From: Listeria cossartiae subsp. cayugensis
Lineage (GTDB): Bacteria > Bacillota > Bacilli > Lactobacillales > Listeriaceae
Reading direction: 5' to 3'
Length of the DNA stretch: 64,000 bases
Assembly: GCF_014229095.1 (NCBI RefSeq)
Contig: NZ_JAARZC010000001.1
Coordinates: 434,001-498,000, forward strand
Shown piece by piece: positions 17,246 to 25,507 of the stretch. Every line of letters starts with the position of its first letter. Positions within the stretch are counted from its first letter, which is position 1. The position numbers were made by a program, and so were the translations under genes. The notes beneath the pieces were generated by a model, which saw nothing but the letters and a program-made list of their open reading frames with translations, searched no databases and was not told the origin of the DNA.

Positions 17246-18898
17246 ATGGCAAAAATAAAAACAATGTATTCGAAATTGAAGAATTGGCACAAAGGCGCGA
17301 TTTTAGTCGGCCTTTTTGTCGTAGTCACGGTGTTATTACTCTACATGAACACGCCCAAAACAGAAGTTACTCTTTATAAAAATTTATCCGAAACAAGCCA
17401 GCAACAAGTCACCGATCAATTAGCCAAAATGGGCGTTGATTATACCGTTGACAAAAGCGGCAACATTTTAGTCGATGAAAAAGTGGAGACACTCGTTCGC
17501 GACAAATTCGCAGATCTAGGAATCCCATACACCGGCCAAGATGGCAATGATATTCTACTAAACAGTTCGCTAGGAGCCAGCGAAGAAGATAAAAAAATGC
17601 AAGAAAAAGTCGGCACGAAAGTCAATTTAGAAAAAGAAATCGTTCAAAGTTACGGAACAACTATAGACAGCGCATCTGTTCAGCTAACATTGCCAAAATC
17701 GAGTTCAATTTTTGAAGAAGCGAGCCAAAAAGGAACCGCCGCAGTAACACTAAAAACTAAAAACAACCAAACACTAACAAGCGAACAAGTTCTCGGAATC
17801 CAGCGCACCGTCAGCGCAGCCGTACCAAACGTTGCAAGCGATGACGTGGCGATAATCGATACGAAAAAAGGTGTTATCTCAGAAGCAGACACATCCAAAG
17901 AAGAAGGCAGCTCGGCCTATAAAAATGAAGTCGACATCCAAAACGCCATCGGAAAAAATGTGAAAACAGACATCGAAGGCACACTTTCTAGCATTTTTGC
18001 CTTAGATAATTTCCGCGTGAATACAAATGTCACGGTTAATTTTGACGAAATTAAACAAAATACCGAACATTATCCAAACGACGGCAAAGTCCGCAGTAAC
18101 CAAAAAGACACATCAACAGACACATCGAGAGGCTCCGCAAACACCACTGAATCAGGCACCGCATCTAATGCAGACGTACCCAACTACACAGAACAAAATG
18201 GCGATGACACCAACACATATACGAGCGAAAAATCAAGCGAAACAACCAACTACGAACTAGATTCCACCATCCAAGAAATCAAAAAACACCCAGCCCTAGC
18301 AAAAACGAATGTCGTTGTCTGGGTTGATCAAAATGCACTAAATAAAAACGGCGTGGACATGGCCGAATTCACAAAAGCGGTCGGAGTTTCAGCAGGATTA
18401 ACGCCTAACATGAGAACCGAAGAAGCTGGCGCAGACGGAGAAGCAGCCGCGACACCAACATTCGAAGGAACATTCCAAAACGGCGATGTTACCATCATGC
18501 CAATCCAATTTTTAGATAACCAAACGCCAGTAGAAAAAGATACGACCGAAAAATCAGCACCAGCAAGCAAAGCGTGGATTTGGTGGCTAGCAGGAAGTTT
18601 ACTATTTGCGATTATCGCAGCAGGAATTATCGCCTACATCATCTTCCTTAAACGCAAAGAGCAGCTAGAAGAAGCTTTAGAAGCAGAAGAAAAAGATTAT
18701 ATTCCAGCCGAAGAAGCCATCATCAATCCAGAAGAACATCCAGATTTCAATTTCCAAACAGATGCATTCGATTTATCTGAACCAGAATTAAAAGCTCGCA
18801 AAGAAAGCTTGAAAAATAAACTCGGTGAAATGGCCAAAGAAGACCCAGGTCGCGCCGCAGCAGTCATCCAAAAATGGCTCAATGAAAGGCAGGAATGA
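17246..18898 (+). CDS. fliF: MS-ring protein FliF
   Basis: FliF builds the membrane/supramembrane ring that seeds basal-body assembly. The 550-residue protein has two transmembrane helices (about residues 18-36 and 447-470), ring-building motifs between them including TEVTLYKNLSETSQQQVTDQLAKMGVDYTV, a low-complexity Ser/Thr/Asn stretch around 265-325, and the cytoplasmic FliG-binding C-terminus. The ribosome-binding site (GGAG about 10 bases upstream) is weak for such a central gene. Its stop overlaps fliG. Confidence 0.96.
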   Translation: MAKIKTMYSKLKNWHKGAILVGLFVVVTVLLLYMNTPKTEVTLYKNLSETSQQQVTDQLAKMGVDYTVDKSGNILVDEKVETLVRDKFADLGIPYTGQDGNDILLNSSLGASEEDKKMQEKVGTKVNLEKEIVQSYGTTIDSASVQLTLPKSSSIFEEASQKGTAAVTLKTKNNQTLTSEQVLGIQRTVSAAVPNVASDDVAIIDTKKGVISEADTSKEEGSSAYKNEVDIQNAIGKNVKTDIEGTLSSIFALDNFRVNTNVTVNFDEIKQNTEHYPNDGKVRSNQKDTSTDTSRGSANTTESGTASNADVPNYTEQNGDDTNTYTSEKSSETTNYELDSTIQEIKKHPALAKTNVVVWVDQNALNKNGVDMAEFTKAVGVSAGLTPNMRTEEAGADGEAAATPTFEGTFQNGDVTIMPIQFLDNQTPVEKDTTEKSAPASKAWIWWLAGSLLFAIIAAGIIAYIIFLKRKEQLEEALEAEEKDYIPAEEAIINPEEHPDFNFQTDAFDLSEPELKARKESLKNKLGEMAKEDPGRAAAVIQKWLNERQE

Positions 18899-18900
18899 CA

Positions 18901-20007
18901 ATGGCAGACACACTTAAAGAAACCTTAGAAGAAACAAACGCTGAATTAGAAACGGTTGAAACAGAAGAAACCGAAGAAAAAACAACCATTTCAGCAGAAT
19001 CAGGTATTTCCCGACGTGAAAAAGCCGCACTTATTATTTGGAGCTTAGATGAACAAATTGCGACCGAAGTGGTAGATTTGCTTCCCGATGCATCCAAACA
19101 ACGCCTTGCGCGCGAAATGGCCAAAATGAAAGAAATGGACGGCGGCGCAGTGGAAGAAGCGACTAGAGAGTTTTTAGGGGAACTAGAACTTCTATCTGGT
19201 GGTATTGCCAAACTCGACCGCGAACATTTACAACGCTTGTTCCCAGACATGACAACGGAAGAACTAAATCAACTCATTTACGGGGTAGAAGCAGAATCAC
19301 GTATCGGCGAAACCGCGCTAGATATTTTACGCGAAATTGATGATGTCGACTCCTTGTTTACGATTATTAGCGATGAATCACCACAAACAATTGCGATGAT
19401 TGCTTCCTACATGAAACCAGAAGAAGCGTCCAAACTACTAGCCTTACTACCAGAAGAAAAAATGATCAACACAGTTATTGGCATCGCGAGCTTAGAACAA
19501 TTTGATAGCGAAGTCATGCAAAACGTATCTAACTTACTAAGAATTAAGCTCGACACCATGTCGAATAGCTCACTGAACAAAACAGACGGCATAAAAAATG
19601 TTGCGAATATCTTAAACAACGTTACCCGCGGTTTAGAACGAACAATTTTCGAACATCTCGACGCCGAACAAGCCGAACTTTCCGAACGTATCAAAGAGAA
19701 AATGTTTATGTTTGAAGATATTATTCTGCTTGATAACATGACCTTGCAACAAGTGCTGGCCGAAATTCAAGACAACAACAAAATCGCCCGAGCACTCAAA
19801 AACGAAAAAGAAGAGCTTAAAGAAAAAATTCTATCTTGCGTATCGAAAAACCGTCGCGATATGATTACCGAAGAACTAGAAGTCCTTGGTCCAATCAGAC
19901 TTTCCGATGTCGAACAAGCCCAACAAGATATCGCCAATGTCGTTAAAAATCTAGAAAAAGACGGCAAAATAGTTATCCAACGGGGGGAACAGGATGTCCT
20001 TATCTAA
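18901..20007 (+). CDS. fliG: Motor switch protein FliG
   Basis: FliG couples the C-ring to the stator. The 368-residue protein has the N-terminal FliF-binding domain (SRREKAALIIWSLDEQIATEVVDLLP), the middle EHPQ-type region (here ESPQTIAMIASYMKPEEASKLLALLP) and the C-terminal charged torque helix (AEQAELSERIKEKMFMFEDIILLD...). ATG 18901 has GGCAGGA six bases upstream; ATG 18895, which overlaps the fliF stop, lies too close to that site. Confidence 0.96.
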   Translation: MADTLKETLEETNAELETVETEETEEKTTISAESGISRREKAALIIWSLDEQIATEVVDLLPDASKQRLAREMAKMKEMDGGAVEEATREFLGELELLSGGIAKLDREHLQRLFPDMTTEELNQLIYGVEAESRIGETALDILREIDDVDSLFTIISDESPQTIAMIASYMKPEEASKLLALLPEEKMINTVIGIASLEQFDSEVMQNVSNLLRIKLDTMSNSSLNKTDGIKNVANILNNVTRGLERTIFEHLDAEQAELSERIKEKMFMFEDIILLDNMTLQQVLAEIQDNNKIARALKNEKEELKEKILSCVSKNRRDMITEELEVLGPIRLSDVEQAQQDIANVVKNLEKDGKIVIQRGEQDVLI

Positions 20008-20686
20008 TCCACGAATCCCAAAAGGTAAAGTCACTTTATCCGATGTGAAAATGGAACTGTTTTATTTGGATGATATAGAAGAAACAGAAGAAGTCGAGTC
20101 ACCCTACTCAAAAGAACTTGAACAACTAGAAAGCCATCAAAAAGAACTCGAAAAACACCTATCTGCCATCGAAATCGAACAGCAAAAATTAGCTAACGAA
20201 AAAGCAGCACTTCAAGCCGAACGCCAAGCCATCGAAGAATTAAAACAAGCCGCCGCAGTTGAAATCGAAGCGCAAAAACAAGCATTCGAACTAGAAAAAA
20301 CACAAATCTACCAAACAATTACCGACTTTCTTTGGGACGAAAGCATTGACCTCGCAGAAAAAATTGTCCACCAAGCCATCGACACCCGCCAAATCGAGGT
20401 GTTACCAATGCTAACCGAAGTCATCCAAAAACTCCCAGTCGCTTTCGACAAACTAAACGTCACCACCCACCCAGAAACGTTAAAATCCCTAAAAGAAGAA
20501 AACACCGGCACAAAATACGATTGGCTTTTAGAAAATATTCATTGGAACTTCGATATGCGACTGGATTACGGCGAATTTACTGTAGAAGAAGAAAAGGAAT
20601 ACTTCGACTACCGCATCACCGAAATTTTCCAAACACTTCACAAACAAAATGCCGAACGGAAAATTCTAGGAGGCGATAAACCGTGA
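19994..20686 (+). CDS. fliH: Export ATPase regulator FliH
   Basis: 230 residues: a Glu/Gln/Lys-rich coiled coil (about 30-100) followed by the V/A-ATPase stator-like C-terminal domain (about 105-220). FliH dimerises, binds FliI and tethers it to the C-ring. The position between fliG and fliI is the standard one. It overlaps the fliG end by 14 bases and the fliI start by 4 bases. Confidence 0.9.
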   Translation: MSLSNPRIPKGKVTLSDVKMELFYLDDIEETEEVESPYSKELEQLESHQKELEKHLSAIEIEQQKLANEKAALQAERQAIEELKQAAAVEIEAQKQAFELEKTQIYQTITDFLWDESIDLAEKIVHQAIDTRQIEVLPMLTEVIQKLPVAFDKLNVTTHPETLKSLKEENTGTKYDWLLENIHWNFDMRLDYGEFTVEEEKEYFDYRITEIFQTLHKQNAERKILGGDKP

Positions 20687-21984
20687 GCTGGTCGCCAAAA
20701 ACCGCAGCATGGCAAGAACTAAAAAACACCGTCCCATACATCCAAAAAGGAAAAATCCACACAGTCCAAGAACAAGTCTATATTTCCAAAGGTCCCCAAG
20801 TGAAAATTGGCGATACCGTCATGGTCGGTGAAAACAAAGTACTCTGCGAAGTAATCTCCATCGAAAAAGAAAACAACATGTTGCTTCCATTTAACCAAAG
20901 CGATAAAGTAGCTTACGGCGACTGGGTATACGTGACCGATACGAAAATCACCATCCCAGCCGACGAATTCCTTCTTGGAAAAGTTCTCAACGCATCCGGT
21001 GACATTTTAAACGAAGAAGCAGGGACCGCCAAATTCAAACAAAAAATGCCACTCGAAGCACCGCCAATTCATGCTTTTAGCCGAGCAGAAATTACGGATA
21101 CACTCGAAACAGGCATTAAAGCAATCGATGGAATGTTAACAATCGGCATCGGCCAAAAAATCGGAATTTTCGCTGGTTCAGGTGTTGGGAAATCTACCTT
21201 ACTTGGAATGATCGCCCGTAACGCCAAGGCAGATATTAATGTTATCGGCTTAGTCGGCGAGCGTGGGCGGGAAGTAAAAGATTTCTTGCGTAAAGATCTA
21301 GGTGAAGAAGGATTGCGTAAAAGCGTGATTGTCGCGGCTACATCTGATGAAAGCCATCTTATGCAACTGCGCGCCGCCAAACTAGCCACTTCAATAGCGG
21401 AGCATTTTCGTGATCAAGGTAAAACGGTCCTTTTAATGATGGATTCGGTCACTCGTTTTGCTGATGCGAGAAGAAGTGTTGATATCGCCGTCAAAGATTT
21501 GCCAATCGGCGGAAAAACACTGCTAATGGAATCTTATATGAAGAAATTACTAGAACGTTCTGGTAAAACAAAAAATGGCTCGATTACTGGTATTTATACA
21601 GTCCTAGTTGATGGCGACGATATGAATGGCCCGGTACCCGATTTAGCGCGGGGGATTTTAGATGGACATATCGTTCTAACCCGTGAACTCGCCACAAAAA
21701 ATCATTATCCTGCCATTGATGTTCTCGGCTCCGTTAGCCGGGTGATGGAAGAAATCGTTCCAGAAAGTCAGTGGAAATCTGCTTCGAAAATTCGCGAATG
21801 GATGAGTATTTACCAAGAAAATGAATTGTATTTTAAACTTGGAACAATCGAGCAAACAAGCGATAACGCGGCCATTTTTACAAGTAAAGAAAAGTCTTAT
21901 TTCATCCACCAATTTTTAAAACAGTTGCGGGATGAAAGTGTTACGCTCGAAGAAACGAGTCAAATGATGGAAACGTTAGTATAA
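20683..21984 (+). CDS. fliI: Flagellar export ATPase FliI
   Basis: 433 residues, a homologue of F1-ATPase beta. Walker A is GIFAGSGVGKSTLLGMIA (about residue 163-180), Walker B is TVLLMMDSVTRFADARR, and the T3SS/FliI signature around LPIGGKTLLMESY is present. It energises unfolding and delivery of export substrates. The start is GTG at 20683 with TAGGAGG upstream. Complete and normal length. Confidence 0.97.
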   Translation: MSWSPKTAAWQELKNTVPYIQKGKIHTVQEQVYISKGPQVKIGDTVMVGENKVLCEVISIEKENNMLLPFNQSDKVAYGDWVYVTDTKITIPADEFLLGKVLNASGDILNEEAGTAKFKQKMPLEAPPIHAFSRAEITDTLETGIKAIDGMLTIGIGQKIGIFAGSGVGKSTLLGMIARNAKADINVIGLVGERGREVKDFLRKDLGEEGLRKSVIVAATSDESHLMQLRAAKLATSIAEHFRDQGKTVLLMMDSVTRFADARRSVDIAVKDLPIGGKTLLMESYMKKLLERSGKTKNGSITGIYTVLVDGDDMNGPVPDLARGILDGHIVLTRELATKNHYPAIDVLGSVSRVMEEIVPESQWKSASKIREWMSIYQENELYFKLGTIEQTSDNAAIFTSKEKSYFIHQFLKQLRDESVTLEETSQMMETLV

Positions 21985-22000
21985 CAAAGGAGTGCCGTGG

Positions 22001-22660
22001 ATGAATCCAGTAGAACAAGTAATAAGTGCTAGACAAGCCGAGTTTCAAAGCGCGTTCGAAGCAGCGAAACAATCGGCCACCACATTTGAAACCAAATTAA
22101 ACGAACGCTTAAACGCCACCACGCAAAAAACAACAACCAATGTGCAAACAGTCACCGATGCCGAACTAGCTCGTGCCCGAGAAGCGTACGAAGCGTTAAT
22201 CAATAAATCCGAAACAAGTTCCACATCAACTACATCAAGCACGACACAGGCAACACCAACCGGCGAGCTAACCAACTGGAACAACTACCAAATCAAACCA
22301 ATCAGCGCCGAAAACGAAGGGAAATATAGCGACTTAATTAAGACGGCTTCCGCCAAGTATGGTGTCCCGGAAGCGCTCATTAAACGCGTCATCCAAGTAG
22401 AATCCAACTACAATCCGAATGTTGTATCAAGCGCTGGCGCAACCGGCCTAATGCAACTAATGGCCGGCTCCAACCGCACCGATCCAGCTACAAATATCGA
22501 TGCCGGAACAAAAGAGCTAGCGGGTTACATTAAAAAATACGATGGTGACCTAAGACTAGCTCTAGCAGCCTATAACGCCGGACCAGGCAACGTCCGCAAA
22601 TACGGCGGCGTACCACCATTCAAAGAAACGCAAAACTATTTAAAGAAAATTATCGGATAA
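22001..22660 (+). CDS. Lytic transglycosylase (SLT domain) of the flagellar operon
   Basis: A 219-residue protein with an N-terminal helical/Thr-rich part and a C-terminal SLT domain (about 105-215). The domain has catalytic Glu in RVIQVESNYNPNVVSSAGATGLMQL and later AYNAGPGNVRKYGG. Such muramidases cut peptidoglycan so the rod can pass through the wall. There is no clear signal peptide, so export through the flagellar apparatus is possible, as for FlgJ-type enzymes (inference). ATG 22001 with AAAGGAG upstream was preferred over GTG 21992. Confidence 0.88.
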   Translation: MNPVEQVISARQAEFQSAFEAAKQSATTFETKLNERLNATTQKTTTNVQTVTDAELARAREAYEALINKSETSSTSTTSSTTQATPTGELTNWNNYQIKPISAENEGKYSDLIKTASAKYGVPEALIKRVIQVESNYNPNVVSSAGATGLMQLMAGSNRTDPATNIDAGTKELAGYIKKYDGDLRLALAAYNAGPGNVRKYGGVPPFKETQNYLKKIIG

Positions 22661-22673
22661 GGGAGAATAAACC

Positions 22674-23318
22674 ATGGGAAACTGGCAACAAAAGTGGGAA
22701 TCATGGCGCGATATGACCACAGCAATGCAACAAGAAATTAAAATTGAAGCTGCCGAAAAAGTGACTTCCTACATAAAAAACGACCAATTTGAAGAAGCGA
22801 TTAATGTTATCAGACAAACCGAAAATCTCCTAAACGAACTTGACTTTGAAACAAAAATGAACCGCGTCGAAGAACAACTCCAAGCCTTCACATCTGACCA
22901 AGAAGCAGCTAAATCATTCGAGGCAAGCCAACTTCAAAACCTAGAAAAACCAACCACAAAAGTAAGCTTCGACCTTTCAAACGTGAAATCAGAAGCAATC
23001 AATCAATTCACCAAACGCGATTTCAACCTAGTAGACTCACACAACACCCACATGCAATTTCTGAAAGGCAACCGCAATTTTTACATGGACATTTTCAACC
23101 CCGAAGAAAGCGAAGAACATCACTATGCTAACCTCCATGAAAAATGCCAATACAAAAATATCGGATTTATTTGTCAAGATGATGCCGCAGCCGAAATCGC
23201 CACCAACCTAACAAATGAATGGCTTGAAACATTAGAAGCTCCTAAAAAGAAATTTTTAACAGTCAACATCGCCAATTTAACCGCGATGAAACAAAACCCA
23301 GAAGTACTATTTCAATAA
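22674..23318 (+). CDS. Unknown protein, last gene of flagellar operon
   Basis: 214 residues, soluble, no family recognised. The N-terminal third is helical and charged (KWESWRDMTTAMQQEIKIEAAEKV...); the rest is mixed and includes FNPEESEEHHYANLHEKCQYKN and IGFICQDDAAAEIATNLTNEW. It follows the transglycosylase by 13 bases with its own GGGAG site, and the operon terminator lies 7 bases after its stop, so it belongs to the motility transcript. Role unknown. Confidence 0.7.
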   Translation: MGNWQQKWESWRDMTTAMQQEIKIEAAEKVTSYIKNDQFEEAINVIRQTENLLNELDFETKMNRVEEQLQAFTSDQEAAKSFEASQLQNLEKPTTKVSFDLSNVKSEAINQFTKRDFNLVDSHNTHMQFLKGNRNFYMDIFNPEESEEHHYANLHEKCQYKNIGFICQDDAAAEIATNLTNEWLETLEAPKKKFLTVNIANLTAMKQNPEVLFQ

Positions 23319-23324
23319 CCAAAA

Positions 23325-23354
23325 AGAGAGACGCTATTATGCGTCTCTCTTTCT
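23325..23354 (+). terminator. Terminator of the flagellar operon
   Basis: AGAGAGACGC pairs with GCGTCTCTCT across a TATTAT loop, followed by TTCTAATTTT. It ends the rightward flagellar transcript and can serve the convergent minus-strand gene as well. Confidence 0.9.
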
Positions 23355-23366
23355 AATTTTATAAAG

Positions 23367-23705
23367 CTAATTTTGTGATGCATCGATTTTTCGATCATAA
23401 ATAGTTGCGATAACCCCAGCTATAATATAAAGCGCACCAGGAATCGGATTTATATATAAATCTTCTATTAGGTTGGCGCCTAACAATAGAATCCCACTAA
23501 TAAATAGAAAGATAATTTTATTATTAATAGTTAGAGAACGTGTGAGGATAATGCAACAAAGACAATGAGCTAGCATAACAAATGCTGTCAAACTAATGAC
23601 AGGGAATAAATTTATCGCGTCTCCCAGAGCTTTTAACGTATAAAAGGCAAAAATAAATTCTAAAAAACAGGCACACCATACTAAAGTTTTAATCAAAGAT
23701 AACAT
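23367..23705 (-). CDS. Small four-helix membrane protein, paralogue of the pair at 46.7-47.6 kb
   Basis: 112 residues with four predicted hydrophobic helices. The C-terminal part NLIEDLYINPIPGALYIIAGVIATIYDRK closely matches NLMEDVFVNPIVGGLYIFAGVLCIRYNVK of the product at 46752. The N-termini align too (MLSLIKTLVWCACFLEF against MLLAARILVRIVCVLEF). This is a small Listeria membrane family of unknown function. It is convergent with the flagellar operon and is preceded on its strand by AGAAAGGAATAAAT. Confidence 0.75.
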   Translation of the reverse strand: MLSLIKTLVWCACFLEFIFAFYTLKALGDAINLFPVISLTAFVMLAHCLCCIILTRSLTINNKIIFLFISGILLLGANLIEDLYINPIPGALYIIAGVIATIYDRKIDASQN

Positions 23706-23823
23706 ATTATTTATTCCTTTCTAAGAAGTATAAGTAGATAGGTTGGAATTTAATTCTATTTTAGTATACTTTTATTCCTGCTACAAATGCAATAAGAATT
23801 GCTATCTTTTTTCTAAAAATCAA

Positions 23824-23876
23824 TTGACAATCAATCTACTTTGTATTACTATATACTTGTACCTAGTAACAACTAG
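23824..23876 (+). promoter_or_regulatory. SigA promoter and palindrome ahead of the padR gene
   Basis: TTGACA at 23824-23829, a 17-base spacer and TACTAT at 23847-23852 make a good vegetative promoter. Just downstream, CTAGTAACAACTAG (23863-23876) is an inverted repeat with a 4-base centre between the start point and the ribosome-binding site. It is a natural place for PadR autorepression (inference). Confidence 0.7.
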
Positions 23877-23893
23877 TAGAGGAGTGAATTCAA

Positions 23894-24220
23894 ATGAAAG
23901 GACTTACCGAGTTACTCAAAGGTAGTTTAGAAGGAATGATTTTGGAGCGAATTTCTAGAGGAGAAACTTACGGCTACGAAATTACTAAATACCTCAACGA
24001 CCTAGGCTTTGATGAAATCGTCGAAGGAACCGTCTACACCATTCTCGTCCGCCTGGAGAAAAAAGGATTAGTCGAGATAGAAAAGAAAAAGTCAGAATTA
24101 GGTCCACCGAGAAAGTTTTACACATTAAGCCCAGCTGGCGAAGAAGAATTAGCCGTTTTTTGGAAGCGTTGGGACTTTATTCAAGGGAAAATCATGCAAG
24201 TTAAAGGAGGGCAAGCATAA
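23894..24220 (+). CDS. PadR-family transcriptional regulator
   Basis: 108 residues. It has the winged-helix PadR pattern: LKGSLEGMILERISRGETYGYEITKYLNDLGF, then EGTVYTILVRLEKKGLVEIEKK and the wing GPPRKFYTLSPAGEEEL. PadR proteins repress transporter or phenolic-response genes and often pair with a DUF1048 gene, as here. It is preceded by GAGGAG and its own promoter. The stop overlaps the start of the next gene by one base (TAATG). Confidence 0.92.
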   Translation: MKGLTELLKGSLEGMILERISRGETYGYEITKYLNDLGFDEIVEGTVYTILVRLEKKGLVEIEKKKSELGPPRKFYTLSPAGEEELAVFWKRWDFIQGKIMQVKGGQA

Positions 24221-24543
24221 TGTTTAAATGGTTTACAAAATACCGCGAAGAAAAACGAGACTATAAACTGTATAAAAAACGTATAAATGCTTTACCAGAG
24301 GACTACAAAACCGCAATGAAAGCTATCGAAACTTATTTATGGAACTTTGCAAAAGGAGCAGGGATGTTCGAAATCTTAAAAAACGTCCTTGAAATGTTCG
24401 AAAATGCCGCAGCAGACAACTTAGAACTGAAAGCAGTCGTTGGTGACGATTTAGCCGAATTCGCAGATAACTTACTAAGTGAATATCCAGAAGAAACATG
24501 GATGGACAATCAACGGAAAAAACTACGCAATTCGATTAAATAA
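24220..24543 (+). CDS. DUF1048 protein, PadR partner
   Basis: 107 residues, all helical, with the DUF1048 pattern (YKLYKKRINALPEDYKTAMKAIETYLWNFA...LAEFADNLLSEYPEETWMDNQRKKLRNSI). PadR-DUF1048 pairs are frequent in Listeria and other Firmicutes; the second protein is thought to work with or modulate the regulator, but no mechanism is established to my knowledge. The operon ends at the bidirectional terminator 3 bases downstream. Confidence 0.8.
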   Translation: MFKWFTKYREEKRDYKLYKKRINALPEDYKTAMKAIETYLWNFAKGAGMFEILKNVLEMFENAAADNLELKAVVGDDLAEFADNLLSEYPEETWMDNQRKKLRNSIK

Positions 24544-24545
24544 AA

Positions 24546-24588
24546 AACAGAAAGCCTCTCAAACAATCATGAGAGACTTTCTGTTTTT
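24546..24588. terminator. Bidirectional terminator between DUF1048 and FusB-type genes
   Basis: AACAGAAAG-CTCTCA pairs with TGAGAG-CTTTCTGTT around an AACAATCA loop, with A-runs on one side and T-runs on the other, so it can end both converging transcripts. Confidence 0.88.
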
Positions 24589-25236
24589 TTATTTACGCTT
24601 CTTAACAACCTCTATAAATTCATCTAACGTTTCATGGGCTTTTATTTGCTCGTTACAAACATCGCTATCGTAGCAAATATAATTACCATTTGTCGTATAA
24701 ACGCCATCACTCGACGATTTCGTTTTCGCCATAAAGAGCGATACTTTCGAATGCGAATGACAAATCGAGCAAACACCCTTTTGAATCTCCGTAGAAATAG
24801 TTCCGTGTACGCCGACCAAATTTCCGTCCTCGTAAGTCACGATATACTTGCGCTGCTGGGCAATATCATTCCAACCGTAAAAAGTATAGTCGCGCAAATC
24901 CAGTTTGGACCAAGCGGGAATTTTTAATTTTTTCGTTTTCGCAAAAAGTTTTTTAAGTTTCACATCGCTAGGCGGCGCGAAAGGAATCACATAGGCTTTT
25001 AACTCCTCTAAAAACGGCTCTGCTTCTTTGGTTGAAGTAATCGCATGGAGCTCGCTAAAAAGTGCCTGATGTTCTGCCAAAACGTCCTCCGGGAATAGCT
25101 CATTGATTTTCTCCTCCGTTAACGATTTTAACGCCTTCAACGTCGAAGTATCATTCGCGGACCGGTATGCGCGTGAAACATTGGCTAATTGATTTTTGAT
25201 AAAATTATATTGGTATGGCTCGATAAACTCTTTCAT
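24589..25236 (-). CDS. FusB-type EF-G-binding protein
   Basis: A 215-residue cytoplasmic protein of the FusB/FusC/Fbp family: an N-terminal helical bundle (about 1-80), then the C-terminal treble-clef zinc domain that binds EF-G. The zinc ligands are visible as CSIC (about residue 156-159) and C-YDSDV-C (about 197-203). FusB proteins free EF-G from fusidic-acid-stalled ribosomes. Older annotation calls this family fibronectin-binding. Start ATG at 25236 follows AAAGGAG (25244-25250), with a hairpin directly upstream and an attenuator-like leader (see separate entries). Confidence 0.9.
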   Translation of the reverse strand: MKEFIEPYQYNFIKNQLANVSRAYRSANDTSTLKALKSLTEEKINELFPEDVLAEHQALFSELHAITSTKEAEPFLEELKAYVIPFAPPSDVKLKKLFAKTKKLKIPAWSKLDLRDYTFYGWNDIAQQRKYIVTYEDGNLVGVHGTISTEIQKGVCSICHSHSKVSLFMAKTKSSSDGVYTTNGNYICYDSDVCNEQIKAHETLDEFIEVVKKRK

Positions 25237-25310
25237 TATAATTCTCCTTTAATAGTTTAATGTTGGTTAAACTAGCTGAAGGATTGAAGAGTCTATTTCA
25301 CTCTTGCTTT
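25237..25310 (-). promoter_or_regulatory. Structured leader directly before the FusB-type gene
   Basis: On the minus-strand RNA, TAGTTTAA (25274-25267) pairs with TTAAACTA (25260-25253) just ahead of the AAAGGAG site. AAGAGT (25305-25300) pairs with ACTCTT (25292-25287). GGATTG (25321-25316), which lies in the leader ORF hairpin, can instead pair with CAATCC (25286-25281). The two foldings exclude each other, as in translation attenuators. Inference from complementarity only. Confidence 0.6.
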
Positions 25311-25367
25311 CTAAACAATCCTAAAGCCATTGTTAGAAAGTCGAGAGCAGTGCAATTTTGTTTGCAT
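25311..25367 (-). CDS. Leader peptide upstream of FusB-type gene (18 aa)
   Basis: ORF of 18 codons, MQTKLHCSRLSNNGFRIV, stop TAG. It is preceded at six bases by AAGGTGGTGATC (25385-25374), which matches the full 16S rRNA complement AAGGAGGTGATC at 11 of 12 bases. The SD lies at or near the predicted mRNA 5' end. The last codons run through a hairpin whose arms are CTTTCTAACAAT (25340-25329) and ATTGTTTAGAAAG (25319-25307), and the TAG lies in the 3' arm. A ribosome held on this ORF would open that hairpin and change downstream folding. Too short for protein-level recognition; support is from the SD, promoter and structure. Confidence 0.7.
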   Translation of the reverse strand: MQTKLHCSRLSNNGFRIV

Positions 25368-25391
25368 CTCTTTGATCACCACCTTGCCTTC

Positions 25392-25420
25392 ATTATAAGC
25401 ACTTCTGAATTGTTCGTCAA
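25392..25420 (-). promoter_or_regulatory. SigA promoter of the FusB-type gene
   Basis: On the minus strand TTGACG (25420-25415), a 17-base spacer and a perfect TATAAT (25397-25392). The predicted start is about 25385, giving a leader of about 150 nt before the ATG at 25236. Confidence 0.85.
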
Positions 25421-25507
25421 TTCTCTTTCATGCATAACTCACTCCAAAACAGGGTAAACGAACACTATTGGACATTAGAGAAAACATCCATGGGAGGAGA
25501 ATATATA

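Noticed and set aside
23807-23819. MogR-like TTTTTTCTAAAAA next to the padR promoter
   Set aside because: One base off the pattern and isolated in an AT-rich stretch; unlike the motility promoters there is no phasing, clean palindrome or motility gene.
25260-25457. 65-residue ORF on the plus strand opposite the FusB-type leader
   Set aside because: No ribosome-binding site, low-complexity translation, and it lies wholly antisense to a well-supported promoter, leader ORF and hairpins.
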